Assembly (NCBI GenBank): GCA_946407065.1
Contig: CAMJMQ010000025.1
Location: 1 to 34,833 of the forward strand
Length of the DNA stretch: 34,833 nt
Direction of reading: 5' to 3'
Source of the DNA: an uncultured Clostridia bacterium
GTDB taxonomy: Bacteria; Bacillota; Clostridia; Oscillospirales; Acutalibacteraceae
The notes below the pieces were generated by a model. That model ran no database searches, had not been told where the DNA came from, and worked only from the letters and a program-made list of their open reading frames with translations. The first letter of the stretch is position 1. Every line of letters starts with the position of its first letter. Positions 1 to 8,337 of this stretch are shown in pieces. Both the position numbers and the translations under genes were made by a program.

Positions 1-52
1 TATGCGGAATTTAACGCAATAAATGTTAAAGTGTTTTAATGATACTTAGTAT
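1..52. repeat. Right half of a MITE-like inverted-repeat element (copy 1, cut by window edge)
   Basis: Bases 5-52 match, in inverse orientation, one arm plus the loop of the complete element at 15820-15905. About 39 of 48 positions agree by hand count, including 18 of 20 in the loop. The other arm would lie outside the window. It ends just upstream of the promoter of the first gene. Confidence 0.7.
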
Positions 53-76
53 TAAACCGGATGAGCCGCAAAACAA

Positions 77-104
77 TTGACAGTGAACGAGTTTTTGCTA
101 TAAT
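77..104 (+). promoter_or_regulatory. SigA-type promoter of the acyltransferase gene
   Basis: A perfect -35 TTGACA (77-82) and a perfect -10 TATAAT (99-104) are separated by 16 bp. Transcription would begin near 111, which excludes the upstream in-frame ATG at 61 as translation start. Confidence 0.85.
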
Positions 105-147
105 GGTGGTATTCCAAGCACGGCAAATCATGAATGAGGTGATAAAG

Positions 148-1419
148 ATGAATCGAGCACTTTTTTCGGAATACCGATCGATGTATTCCTCCAACAGAGA
201 ACATCCGACTGTCATCCGCATCCGTATCCGTATGCGCGATCTGGTTGATCCCGATTGCATGCGTTATGCTGTCGACACGACCATGACGCGATATCCGTAT
301 TTTTGCGTGGAACTGAAAACAGGAGAGGATAACAAATGGGAGTATGCCGACAACGACAGACCCGTTGTCATCACCAATTCGCTCAGCGGTGTCGAGCTGA
401 ATTCGGAAGCATCCAACTACCATCTGATTTCGTTTTCCTATCAGGACAACTGGATCATCCTGGATGTCTCACATGCTTTGACCGACGGCACGGGCGCCTA
501 TGAGGTCATTCGTACCTTCCTGTATTATTACTGCTCACAGCGCTATCATGTGACGATCTCGGATGAGGGCGTTCGTCTGGCGGGCGATGTGATCACACAG
601 GAGGAATGGGACGATCCGATGGAGAAAGCGACCGATCTGCCGACCCCGCCGCGTCCCGACATGCCCGCCACGATCAATCCCGTCACCGCCGCGCATCTGG
701 AGGATGACACCGAGCGGACGGTCTATAATATCTCTATCGATGAAAAGGAATTCATGCGCTTCAATATCGAGAACGACGGCAGTCCCGCCACGATGATCGC
801 GCTGCTGTTCTGCCGCGCCGTCGCGCGCCTCTATCCCGACCGGGAGGACGTCATCCGCGTGACGCTCGCGTTGAATCAGCGCGGCGCGCTGGGAACGCCC
901 AAGGCACATCAAAGCCTCGTCGGCGGCGTGTTCCTCGAGTATAAGGACGCGCTCAAGGATTGGCCGATCGAGCGACAGGCGACTGCCTACCGCGGCATGG
1001 TGTTCGCCCAGACGATCAGGGAAAATGTTTTGGCGGGTGTTGCCTCGATGAAGGGCATCAACCAAATGCTGATGTCAAAACAGACCGATCAGGAGCGGCT
1101 GGCGATCACCAACGCGATCAGCGGCATGACCGACCGCATCACCACCGCTACCATCAGCTATACCGGCAAGGCAGGCTTCAAGGAGTCGGAGGACTATATC
1201 CGCGACTTCCGCGGTTGGACGAGCGGCGCCGGAAAAACACTGCTGATCGAGGTATCGGCTGTGGGCGGCAGATTCACCATCGACGTCATTCAGCCCTTCT
1301 CCTCTCCCCTGTACGTCAACGCGCTCTTAGCGGAGCTGGAAGAGAACGGTATCAAATATGACCTGCAGGATGTGATGAAGCTCGAGCTGCCCAACGTGCG
1401 CTATCCGTGGAGTGAATGA
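148..1419 (+). CDS. Stand-alone condensation / CAT-fold acyltransferase-like protein
   Basis: 423 residues from the ATG at 148, chosen because GAGGTG lies 6 bases upstream and the consensus promoter at 77-104 overlaps the longer reading frame. Residues 109-114 read HALTDG, the HxxxDG active-site motif of the chloramphenicol acetyltransferase / NRPS condensation superfamily; in that family the His is the general base for acyl transfer to an alcohol or amine. The length fits a single two-lobed domain, as in alcohol acetyltransferases and PapA-like proteins. There is no signal peptide or membrane segment, so it should be cytoplasmic. No carrier protein, adenylation or ketosynthase gene is nearby, so it is probably not part of an assembly line. 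The substrate cannot be told from sequence. It appears monocistronic. Confidence 0.75.
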   Translation: MNRALFSEYRSMYSSNREHPTVIRIRIRMRDLVDPDCMRYAVDTTMTRYPYFCVELKTGEDNKWEYADNDRPVVITNSLSGVELNSEASNYHLISFSYQDNWIILDVSHALTDGTGAYEVIRTFLYYYCSQRYHVTISDEGVRLAGDVITQEEWDDPMEKATDLPTPPRPDMPATINPVTAAHLEDDTERTVYNISIDEKEFMRFNIENDGSPATMIALLFCRAVARLYPDREDVIRVTLALNQRGALGTPKAHQSLVGGVFLEYKDALKDWPIERQATAYRGMVFAQTIRENVLAGVASMKGINQMLMSKQTDQERLAITNAISGMTDRITTATISYTGKAGFKESEDYIRDFRGWTSGAGKTLLIEVSAVGGRFTIDVIQPFSSPLYVNALLAELEENGIKYDLQDVMKLELPNVRYPWSE

Positions 1420-1450
1420 GGGCACGGCAGAACTTCAAACACAAGTAAAG

Positions 1451-1485
1451 TAAATAAAAATCCGCCTGCAACCGGTGCAAGCGGA
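1451..1485 (-). terminator. Intrinsic terminator of rlmA
   Basis: A GC-rich hairpin (1461-1485; outer stem TCCGC/GCGGA) is followed on the minus strand by a T-rich run (1460 down to 1452). It sits just beyond the rlmA stop codon. Confidence 0.75.
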
Positions 1486-1515
1486 TAAACGATCAGCGTG
1501 GATGGCAAATGTCAT

Positions 1516-2319
1516 TCACGCTTTTTTGTAAATGATGAGGATGAACTCGATGGGCGTGGTGAGGGTGGAGCAGCTCTCGAGCCGCTTCATCCCATCGGAC
1601 GGCGTATGATAGTAGTACGGCGTCATCCGGAACAGCGCGTTGATCTCCTCACGGGTATTGAGGGTGATCTCACCCCGCACACGGACGCGCTCGACCGCGG
1701 TCAGTCCCTCCGCCGACGGCTCCTTTTCATCATTGCGGTACGGCTGATCATAGAGAACTTCTTTCAGTCCATACAGATGATCCCTGCCGGGGATCGCTGT
1801 CATGATCACGCCGTCATCGGCGATCACGCGCCGAAACTCAGCGGCGTGGAACGGCGCAAAAAGATGGAACGCCGCCTTGACCGTGCCGTCCATGATCGGG
1901 ATCGAAGCGATATTCGCGACGAAGAACCGCGCGTCGATCCTGCGCTTTGCCGCCAGACGCACCATGTTCTTGCTCAGGTCAAAGCCGTAGAAGCGGCGGT
2001 CAAGACACTGTGCGGCATAGGCGGTATAGTACCCCTCGCCGCAGCAGATATCCAGCACCGTGTCGCCGCCCGACGAATAACGCCGCAGGCACGCTGTCAC
2101 GGCGTCCGCCAAGGGCGCGTAATACCCCTTGTTGAGGAAATCACGGCGTGAGAGCGCCATCTCTTTATTATCGCCGATCTTATCGCCGCTTCTGTGCGCC
2201 GACAGCAGGTTGACATACCCTTCCTTCGCGATATCGAAGCTATGGCGACTCATGCACCGCCAAGCCCTGTCTTCTCTTGTGAGCACCTGTCCGCAGACAG
2301 GGCATTTCATGATCTCCAT
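1516..2319 (-). CDS. rlmA: 23S rRNA guanine-N1 methyltransferase, RlmA/TlrB type
   Basis: 267 residues, the usual length for the family. The N-terminus holds a zinc site, CPVC at 6-9 plus C22 and H26, as in RlmA. It is followed by the family segment GDN..M..SRRDFLNKGYY.PL (48-69) and a Rossmann SAM-binding motif VLDICCGEGYYT (88-99). RlmA enzymes methylate N1 of G745 (Gram-negative type I) or G748 (Gram-positive type II) in 23S rRNA; the Gram-positive setting suggests G748, which in some species affects tylosin sensitivity. A second ATG three codons in could also be the start. Promoter and terminator are both visible, so it is a single-gene unit divergent from the Pr6Pr gene. Confidence 0.88.
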   Translation of the reverse strand: MEIMKCPVCGQVLTREDRAWRCMSRHSFDIAKEGYVNLLSAHRSGDKIGDNKEMALSRRDFLNKGYYAPLADAVTACLRRYSSGGDTVLDICCGEGYYTAYAAQCLDRRFYGFDLSKNMVRLAAKRRIDARFFVANIASIPIMDGTVKAAFHLFAPFHAAEFRRVIADDGVIMTAIPGRDHLYGLKEVLYDQPYRNDEKEPSAEGLTAVERVRVRGEITLNTREEINALFRMTPYYYHTPSDGMKRLESCSTLTTPIEFILIIYKKA

Positions 2320-2354
2320 CCTATCTCTCCAAAAAGCAGAAGTATTCTTGTATC

Positions 2355-2382
2355 ATTATACACCAAAACCGCTCGAATGCAA
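2355..2382 (-). promoter_or_regulatory. SigA-type promoter of rlmA
   Basis: On the minus strand, -35 TTGCAT (2382-2377) and -10 TATAAT (2360-2355) are 16 bp apart, 36 bp before the rlmA start. Confidence 0.8.
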
Positions 2383-2494
2383 ATGATACTGTTATTGCGT
2401 AAATCGTCATATAATTCCCAAACAGAGTAGAAATCATAAAAAAAATATGGTAGAATGATAAGGACAATAAGAAAGAACACAGGGGTAAAACAGA

Positions 2495-3202
2495 ATGGAT
2501 ATTTCGATGATGTCAACAAAAAGAAAGATTCTCTCGCTGATCCTCAAGGTCGTGGTCATTGTCTCGGCAACGGTCGGCGTCTATCTCAGCGCTACCGACG
2601 GCCTGATCGTCTTCATGAGCGGCAGCAGGGTATTTCGGTTCTTTACGATCCAGTCAAACATCGCGATCGCGATCGTCTGCGCCATCGGCGCGGTACTGCT
2701 GCTGAGAAACAAACCGATCCCGAACGGCTGGTTCGTCTTCAAATACGTCTTTACGGTCGCCATCACCCTCACCGGCGCGGTGTTCTGCTTGATGCTGGCG
2801 CCCACGCTGGGAGATCAGGCATGGACGACGCGAAACGTCCTGACCCATGTGGTGGTGCCCATCGCGTCGATCATCGACCTCTTTGTCACCGGCGTGTACG
2901 GCGACATCCGGAAAAAGCATATCCCCTATGTCACGCTGCCGCCGCTCGCTTATGTCATCTACGCCACCATCGCGTATATCGCGGGGGTGGAATTTGCCCC
3001 GGGCAAGAATTACCCCTATTTCTTCCTCAACTGGGACAGCCCTGCGGGCGCGTTCGGCTTTTGCAACGGGTTGCCGTTCATGGGCTGCGTCTGGTGGATC
3101 CTGCTGCTGTCGCTGCTGATCCTGGGCGTAGGGCTGCTCTATGTGCTGATCCTCAAAAAGATGAAGCGAAGCAGCAACGGCATCTATCAAAAACAAAGAT
3201 AA
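2495..3202 (+). CDS. Pr6Pr-type multipass membrane protein
   Basis: 235 residues with about six hydrophobic helices, starting at 2495 behind an AGGGG-type ribosome binding site. The pattern (SRVFRFFTIQSNI in the second helix region, ...APTLGDQAWTTRNVLTHVVVPIASIIDLF mid-protein split by short loops, and NYPYFFLNWD before the last helix) matches the bacterial Pr6Pr family, six-helix proteins distantly related to eukaryotic FAR-17a/AIG1. Function is not established for the bacterial members. It is the first gene of a plus-strand run leading into the RpiB-like and tex genes, 53 bp downstream. Confidence 0.7.
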   Translation: MDISMMSTKRKILSLILKVVVIVSATVGVYLSATDGLIVFMSGSRVFRFFTIQSNIAIAIVCAIGAVLLLRNKPIPNGWFVFKYVFTVAITLTGAVFCLMLAPTLGDQAWTTRNVLTHVVVPIASIIDLFVTGVYGDIRKKHIPYVTLPPLAYVIYATIAYIAGVEFAPGKNYPYFFLNWDSPAGAFGFCNGLPFMGCVWWILLLSLLILGVGLLYVLILKKMKRSSNGIYQKQR

Positions 3203-3255
3203 AAGCCGAAAGGCTGATAAATCATAAACAACCCGATACACAAGGAGGAACCATC

Positions 3256-3717
3256 ATGAAAATCGCTATGGCAAACGATCACGCAGGAACATCCATGAAG
3301 AATGAGATCAAGGCGTATCTGGAAGCGCAGGGGCATACGGTCGTCGACTTCGGCGCGTATGACGAGAATTCCTGCGATTTATCGGATTTTGTCCTGCCCG
3401 CGGCACTCTCGGTCGCGAAGGGCGAATGTGAGCGCGGCATCTTTGTCGACGGCGTCGGCTACGGCAGCGCGATGATCGCCAACAAGGTCAGCGGTATCTA
3501 TGCCTGCGTCTGTCAGGATCCGTTCTGCGCGGCGCTGGCGCGTCAGCATAATGACGCGAACGTCCTGTGCCTCGGCGCGAAGATCATCGGCGGGATGATT
3601 GCGATGGAGAATGTCAAGACCTTCATGAGCACCGATCCCCTGACTGCCGACAAATATGTGCGCCGTGTCAAAAAGGTACAAAAGATCAACGACGAGCACT
3701 GTGTGCCTGTCAAATAA
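3256..3717 (+). CDS. RpiB/LacA/LacB-family sugar-phosphate isomerase, variant active site
   Basis: 153 residues, typical for RpiB. The start is the ATG at 3256 with AAGGAGGA seven bases before it. Family marks are D8-H9, the DPF (88-90) and the HNDANVL stretch (98-104). RpiB interconverts ribose-5-phosphate and ribulose-5-phosphate; LacAB act on galactose-6-phosphate. The segment that normally reads CGTGIGMS, where Cys is the catalytic base in many RpiB enzymes, reads DGVGYGSA here (65-72), so the Cys is replaced by Asp. The mycobacterial RpiB alternative base (Glu, a few residues later) is also absent. The substrate may differ from pentose phosphates, so no gene symbol is given. It is 23 bp upstream of tex. 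Confidence 0.8.
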   Translation: MKIAMANDHAGTSMKNEIKAYLEAQGHTVVDFGAYDENSCDLSDFVLPAALSVAKGECERGIFVDGVGYGSAMIANKVSGIYACVCQDPFCAALARQHNDANVLCLGAKIIGGMIAMENVKTFMSTDPLTADKYVRRVKKVQKINDEHCVPVK

Positions 3718-3740
3718 AACCCCATCACCATAGGAGAAAC

Positions 3741-5891
3741 ATGGAATATTCGATCACATTATCACAGCAATTCAATATCAAAGAGGAGTACGCGCAGAAC
3801 ATCATCACCCTGCTCGATGAGGGCAACACCATCCCCTTCATCGCCCGTTACCGCAAGGAAATGCACGGCTCCATGGACGACCAGCTCATCCGCGCATTCA
3901 GCGAGAAGCTGGAATACCTACGCAACCTCGACAAGCGCAGAGAAGAGATCCGCGAGCTGATCAACGCTCAGGAGAAGCTGACCGACGAGATCAACGCCGC
4001 CCTCGACAAGGCACAGACCCTCAGCGAGCTTGAGGACATCTACCGCCCCTATAAGCCCAAGAGAAAGACCAGAGCCTCGATCGCCAAGCAGCGCGGGCTC
4101 GAACCGCTGGCGCTCGCGATCATCAAGCAGGAAAAGGGCTTTGACCCGATGAAAGCCGCCGAGGATTTTGTCGATGAGGAAAAGGAAGTGCCCACCGCTC
4201 AGGACGCATTGGGCGGCGCAATGGATATCATTGCCGAGATGCTGTCCGACAGCGCGGCGATCCGCGCCCACCTGCGCCCCATCTTCCGCAAAAACGCCCT
4301 GCTCAAATCGACCGCGACGGACGAGGAGCAGGACAGTGTCTATACCAACTACTATGACTATTCGGAGGCGGTCAAGAAGATCGCCGGTCACCGCATCCTC
4401 GCCGTCAACCGCGGTGAGAAAGAGGGCTTCTTGAAGGTCGGGATCGTGCTCGAACCGAGTCTTGCGCTGAATGTCATCTATCTCGCCCTCGACAAGGGCT
4501 TGAACCCCCTGTGCTCCGACATCCTGCGTGCCGCGGGCGAGGACGCTTACACGCGGCTGATCTTCCCCTCTCTCGAGCGCGAGATCCGCGCCGAGCTGAC
4601 AGAAGCGGCGGACGAGAACGCGATGAAGGTCTTTGCGACCAACCTCAAACAACTGCTCATGCAGCCGCCCGTCAAAGGCAAGACGGTGTTGGGGCTCGAC
4701 CCCGGCTACCGCACAGGCTGTAAGGTAGCGGTCGTGGACGACACCGGCAAGGTGCTCGACACGGCGGTCATCTACCCCACCCATTCACAGACAAAGATCG
4801 CGCAGTCAAAGCAAAAGCTGCTGGAGCTCATCAAAAAGCATAACGTCGACATCATCTCCATCGGCAACGGTACTGCGAGCAAGGAGACCGAGATGTTTGC
4901 CGCCGACGCGATCAAGGAGGCTGATCACAAGGTCTATTACATGGTCGTCAGCGAAGCGGGCGCGTCGGTCTACTCCGCCTCAAAGCTCGCCGCCACGGAG
5001 CTGCCCGAGCTGGATCTGACGCTGCGCAGCGCCGTGTCCATCGCAAGGCGACTGCAGGATCCGCTCGCTGAGCTGGTCAAGATCGAGCCTAAGGCGATCG
5101 GCGTGGGACAGTATCAGCATGATATGCCGCAAAAACGGCTCGGCGAGACGCTCGACGGCGTTGTCGAGGACTGCGTCAACTCGGTCGGCGCGGATCTGAA
5201 TACCGCCTCCCCCGCCCTGCTGCTCAGGGTTTCGGGACTGAACGCGACCGTGTGTAAAAACATCGTAGCGTACCGCGAGGAGAACGGCGCATTCGGCTCA
5301 CGCGCGGAGTTAAAGAAAGTCCCAAAACTGGGACCCAAAGCCTTTGAGCAGTGCGCGGGCTTTTTGCGCGTGCCCGAGAGCCGTAATCCGCTCGACAACA
5401 CGGGCGTGCACCCCGAGAGCTACGTGACCGCCAAGGAGCTGTTGAAGATCGCGGGCTATACGGAACAAGAGATCAAGGCGGCAAAGTTCCCCGATCTGCC
5501 CAAAAAGGTCAAACAGCTCGGTACCAAAGCGCTTGCCGAACAGCTCGGGATCGGTCTGCCGACCCTCGACGACATCGTCAAGGAGCTCGCAAAGCCGGGT
5601 CGCGATCCGCGTGACGAGATGCCAAAGCCGCTGCTGCGCACCGATGTGCTCGACATCAGCGACCTCAAGGAGGGCATGGAGCTGACCGGCACGGTGCGCA
5701 ACGTCATCGACTTCGGCGCGTTCGTGGATATCGGCGTGCACCAGGACGGTCTGGTGCACATCTCGCAGATCTGCGACAAATTCATCAAGCACCCGTCTGA
5801 GGTACTCAAGGTCGGCGACGTCGTCAAGGTCAAGATCCTGTCGGTCGACGTCAAAAAACAGCGTATCTCGCTGACCATGCGCAGAGTATAA
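3741..5891 (+). CDS. tex: Tex family S1 RNA-binding transcription accessory protein
   Basis: 716 residues, normal for Tex. The start at 3741 follows AGGAG. The order is the N-terminal helical Tex region (beginning EYSITLSQQFNIKEEYAQNI), a YqgF/RuvC-like domain opening with VLGLDPGYRTGCK, a helix-hairpin-helix block around LNTASPALLLRVSGLNATVC, and a C-terminal S1 domain (GTVRNVIDFGAFVDIGVHQD ... VKKQRISLTMR). Tex binds nucleic acid through S1 and HhH and affects transcription of some genes and toxins; its biochemical role is still poorly defined. It probably shares a transcript with the RpiB-like gene. Confidence 0.95.
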   Translation: MEYSITLSQQFNIKEEYAQNIITLLDEGNTIPFIARYRKEMHGSMDDQLIRAFSEKLEYLRNLDKRREEIRELINAQEKLTDEINAALDKAQTLSELEDIYRPYKPKRKTRASIAKQRGLEPLALAIIKQEKGFDPMKAAEDFVDEEKEVPTAQDALGGAMDIIAEMLSDSAAIRAHLRPIFRKNALLKSTATDEEQDSVYTNYYDYSEAVKKIAGHRILAVNRGEKEGFLKVGIVLEPSLALNVIYLALDKGLNPLCSDILRAAGEDAYTRLIFPSLEREIRAELTEAADENAMKVFATNLKQLLMQPPVKGKTVLGLDPGYRTGCKVAVVDDTGKVLDTAVIYPTHSQTKIAQSKQKLLELIKKHNVDIISIGNGTASKETEMFAADAIKEADHKVYYMVVSEAGASVYSASKLAATELPELDLTLRSAVSIARRLQDPLAELVKIEPKAIGVGQYQHDMPQKRLGETLDGVVEDCVNSVGADLNTASPALLLRVSGLNATVCKNIVAYREENGAFGSRAELKKVPKLGPKAFEQCAGFLRVPESRNPLDNTGVHPESYVTAKELLKIAGYTEQEIKAAKFPDLPKKVKQLGTKALAEQLGIGLPTLDDIVKELAKPGRDPRDEMPKPLLRTDVLDISDLKEGMELTGTVRNVIDFGAFVDIGVHQDGLVHISQICDKFIKHPSEVLKVGDVVKVKILSVDVKKQRISLTMRRV

Positions 5892-5968
5892 GGAGCGATT
5901 GAGAGCGCGAAGCCTCAACACATCGTGGCGAGGCAGTGCAATGACAATGATACAGAAAGGTGATCCAT

Positions 5969-6367
5969 ATGAACAACGATGAGAAAATGATGCAGGATCG
6001 GTACGCCGAGGAAGCCAAGCGGCTTTGGGGCGACACCGAGGCATATCAAGAGAATGAGCGCCGCATGGCGGACTATACACAGGACGATTGGGACAGGCTG
6101 CGCGAGGGCATGGATGCTATCTTTGACGGCTTTGCAAAGCTGAACGCCCGCGGCGTGACCCCCGATCACGAAAAGCCGCGTCTGCTGGTCAGAAAGCTGC
6201 AGATGTTCATCGATACGCACATGTATCACTGCACCGACGAGATCCTCGCGGGTCTGGGCGAGCTGTATGTCAGCGACAAGCGCTTTTCCGAAAACATCGA
6301 CAGGCACGGCGAGGGCACCGCGGCGTATGTTGCCGCGTGCATCAAAAGTTACTGCGCCGATAAGTAA
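5969..6367 (+). CDS. Stand-alone TipAS antibiotic-recognition domain protein
   Basis: 132 residues. The ATG at 5969 is chosen over an in-frame GTG at 5960 because AAAGGTGAT sits at the right distance. The sequence follows the TipAS pattern: RYAEEAKRLWGDTEAYQENE near the N-terminus, YTQDDWDRLREGMDAI in the middle, then MYHCTDEILAGLGELYVSD and a C-terminal YGEG-like HGEGTAAYV. In TipAL-type regulators this globin-like domain binds thiopeptides and other drugs and is joined to a MerR DNA-binding domain. Here no helix-turn-helix precedes it, and the intergenic 77 bp carry only a possible repeat remnant. It may sequester ligands or be a TipAS-only protein such as TipAS itself. Cytoplasmic. Confidence 0.85.
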   Translation: MNNDEKMMQDRYAEEAKRLWGDTEAYQENERRMADYTQDDWDRLREGMDAIFDGFAKLNARGVTPDHEKPRLLVRKLQMFIDTHMYHCTDEILAGLGELYVSDKRFSENIDRHGEGTAAYVAACIKSYCADK

Positions 6368-6404
6368 CCATCAACAATCAAACAATACACATAGCAAAAG
6401 AACT

Positions 6405-6950
6405 ATGACGATCCATTTTATTACACTTGAACTGATCTTCACGGCGATCTGGCTGCTCGTCAGAATCATCGTCTGGATCAAAAACAGAAAAATCGACTTT
6501 GGGCGCGAAGCAATGCTCCTGCTCATGTACATCAATCTGGCGGTGATCATCCGATTCGTCTTTTTCCCGAGGGAGACCGTCAACGGACAGATCCAGCCGC
6601 TGGTGTTCGATCCCGCGACCGCGTTTCCGTTCCGCCTGAACCTGATCCCCCTCGTCAACCTGTTTCAGTTTGACACGCCGCGCGACATGATATGGAACCT
6701 CGTCGGGAACACGGCGATGTTCATCCCGACCGGTATCATCCTGCCGATCCTGTACAAAAGACTGAACAGCTTTTGGAAGGTAACGGCAGCGGGCGCTTTG
6801 ATCTCGCTGTCGATCGAGATCCTGCAGCTGCCGTTCGCGTCCCGGGCGTCCGATATCGACGATGTAATCCTGAACACCTGCGGCGTGATGATCGGCTACG
6901 GCATCTATGCGCTGTTCAAACGGATCTTCCGCGCAAAACGCGCGGCATAA
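6405..6950 (+). CDS. VanZ-like membrane protein
   Basis: 181 residues with four to five hydrophobic helices. Family signatures are NLVGNTAMFIPTGIILP in the middle, SLSIEILQLPF, and SDIDDVILNTCGVMIGYG near the C-terminus, all hallmarks of the VanZ superfamily. VanZ of the vancomycin cluster gives low-level teicoplanin resistance, but most relatives have no known role. The ribosome binding site is poor (AAAAGAA), suggesting translation linked to the upstream TipAS gene 37 bp away. No van genes are nearby, so glycopeptide resistance should not be inferred. Confidence 0.82.
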   Translation: MTIHFITLELIFTAIWLLVRIIVWIKNRKIDFGREAMLLLMYINLAVIIRFVFFPRETVNGQIQPLVFDPATAFPFRLNLIPLVNLFQFDTPRDMIWNLVGNTAMFIPTGIILPILYKRLNSFWKVTAAGALISLSIEILQLPFASRASDIDDVILNTCGVMIGYGIYALFKRIFRAKRAA

Positions 6951-6994
6951 ACCACCTGCTCAAGGAAAAACCCATCACGCTCAGGAGGAAGATT

Positions 6995-8263
6995 TTGAAA
7001 GCACTGAAAAAGATTCTTGATAGTTACAACCATTCGAGCCTGATCCTCAGGATCATCATCGGCATCGTCGTCGGCACGGGACTGGCGTTCCTGTTCCCGC
7101 AGGCGACTTGGATCGCGATGCTCGGCACGCTGTTTGTCAACGCGCTGAAGGCAATCGCGCCGGTGCTGGTCGCGGTACTGGTCGCGGCGTCGCTGTGCCA
7201 AAAGAGCGCCAAGCTCGACCGACGGTTCGGACTGGTGATCTTCTTCTACCTGTTCTCGACCTATCTGGCGGCGTTTGCCGCGGTCACCGCGAGCTTTCTC
7301 TTTCCGCAGACGATCACCCTCGCCGACGCTTCCGCCGCGGAGGGCACTGCCGCACCGAGCGGGCTCGGTGACATCGTCAGGGATCTGCTGACCAAGCTGG
7401 TCGCAAACCCCATCGAGGCGCTCTCGCAGGGCAACTACCTGGGCATCCTGTTCTGGGCGGTCGTCATCGGACTGGCGCTTAAGCGCTTTGCGAGCGAGCA
7501 TACCCGGGAGATGATGCAGAATTTCTCGGACGCGATCACGCAGGTGGTGCGCTGGATCATCAATTTAGCGCCGTTCGGTATCTGCGGTCTGGTGTTCAGC
7601 GCGGTATCGCAGAGCGGCTTTGACATCTTCGTTACCTACGGCAAGCTGATGCTCCTGTTGGTCGGCACGATGCTGACGGTCGCGCTGGTCATCAACCCGC
7701 TGATCGTGGCGGTATCGCTGCGACGCAACCCCTATCCGCTGGTGTTCCGCTGTCTGCGCGAGAGCGGGCTGACCGCGTTCTTTACGCGCAGCTCCGCCGC
7801 CAATATCCCCGTCAATCTGGGACTGTGCGAGAAGCTCGGACTCGACCGCGACATGTACTCGGTGTCGATCCCACTGGGCGCGACCATCAACATGGACGGC
7901 GCGGCGGTGACGATCACGATCATGACGCTTGCCACGGCGAACACACTGGGGATCGAGGTATCCTTCCCCGCGGCGATCCTGCTGTCGTTCTTATCCTCGC
8001 TTGCCGCCTGCGGCAGTTCGGGTGTGACGGGCGGATCGCTCCTGCTGATCCCGATGGCATGCTCGCTGTTCGGCATCCCGGACGCGATCTCGATGCAGGT
8101 TGTGGGCGTAGGCTTCATCATCGGCGTGATCCAGGACAGCATGGAGACCGCGATCAACTCCTCGGGCGATGTGCTGTTCACCGCTACGGCGGAATATGTG
8201 CAATGGAAGAAGCAGGGCAGGAAGCTCCCCGACTTTATGGAAGGGTACAAAAAGAAGGCGTAA
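6995..8263 (+). CDS. sstT: Sodium/serine-threonine symporter SstT (DAACS family)
   Basis: 422 residues if translation starts at the TTG at 6995, which has a perfect AGGAGG six bases upstream; no ATG is available there. The protein is a glutamate-transporter-fold carrier with about eight helices and two re-entrant loops. Motifs include SSAANIPVN (HP1 region), GATINMDGAA (the broken TM7 segment that binds Na+) and a GSSGVTGGSLLLIP loop (HP2). The SSAANIPVN form and overall length are typical of SstT, which imports serine and threonine with Na+. It begins 44 bp after the VanZ-like gene. Confidence 0.9.
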   Translation: MKALKKILDSYNHSSLILRIIIGIVVGTGLAFLFPQATWIAMLGTLFVNALKAIAPVLVAVLVAASLCQKSAKLDRRFGLVIFFYLFSTYLAAFAAVTASFLFPQTITLADASAAEGTAAPSGLGDIVRDLLTKLVANPIEALSQGNYLGILFWAVVIGLALKRFASEHTREMMQNFSDAITQVVRWIINLAPFGICGLVFSAVSQSGFDIFVTYGKLMLLLVGTMLTVALVINPLIVAVSLRRNPYPLVFRCLRESGLTAFFTRSSAANIPVNLGLCEKLGLDRDMYSVSIPLGATINMDGAAVTITIMTLATANTLGIEVSFPAAILLSFLSSLAACGSSGVTGGSLLLIPMACSLFGIPDAISMQVVGVGFIIGVIQDSMETAINSSGDVLFTATAEYVQWKKQGRKLPDFMEGYKKKA

Positions 8264-8289
8264 AGGAAGTCTGTGATTTACGCTTGTCG

Positions 8290-8312
8290 AAAAGGAACAT
8301 TTATCCTTTTTT
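8290..8312 (+). terminator. Possible weak terminator after sstT
   Basis: A 7-bp AT-rich stem (AAAAGGA/TCCTTTT) with a 7-base loop runs into further T residues. It could partly end the upstream run before the YunG-GNAT gene. The stem is weak. Confidence 0.4.
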
Positions 8313-8337
8313 ACCACACTCTTACAAGGAATACAGA

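Noticed and set aside
61..147. N-terminal extension of the acyltransferase frame from the ATG at 61
   Set aside because: It overlaps a perfect -35/-10 pair and has no ribosome binding site; the ATG at 148 has GAGGTG in place.
535..1065. Minus-strand frames inside the acyltransferase, tex, sstT and uraA genes
   Set aside because: They are complementary-strand shadows of well-supported genes with Asp/Arg/His-rich composition and no ribosome binding sites.
5892..5968. Further family-1 repeat copy between tex and the TipAS gene
   Set aside because: Only GCAATGACAATGA and part of the flank resemble the family; no stem is visible, so it is at best a decayed remnant.
6405..6950. Glycopeptide resistance gene (VanZ)
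   Set aside because: No vanHAX, vanY or two-component genes are near; VanZ-like proteins are widespread without a resistance role.
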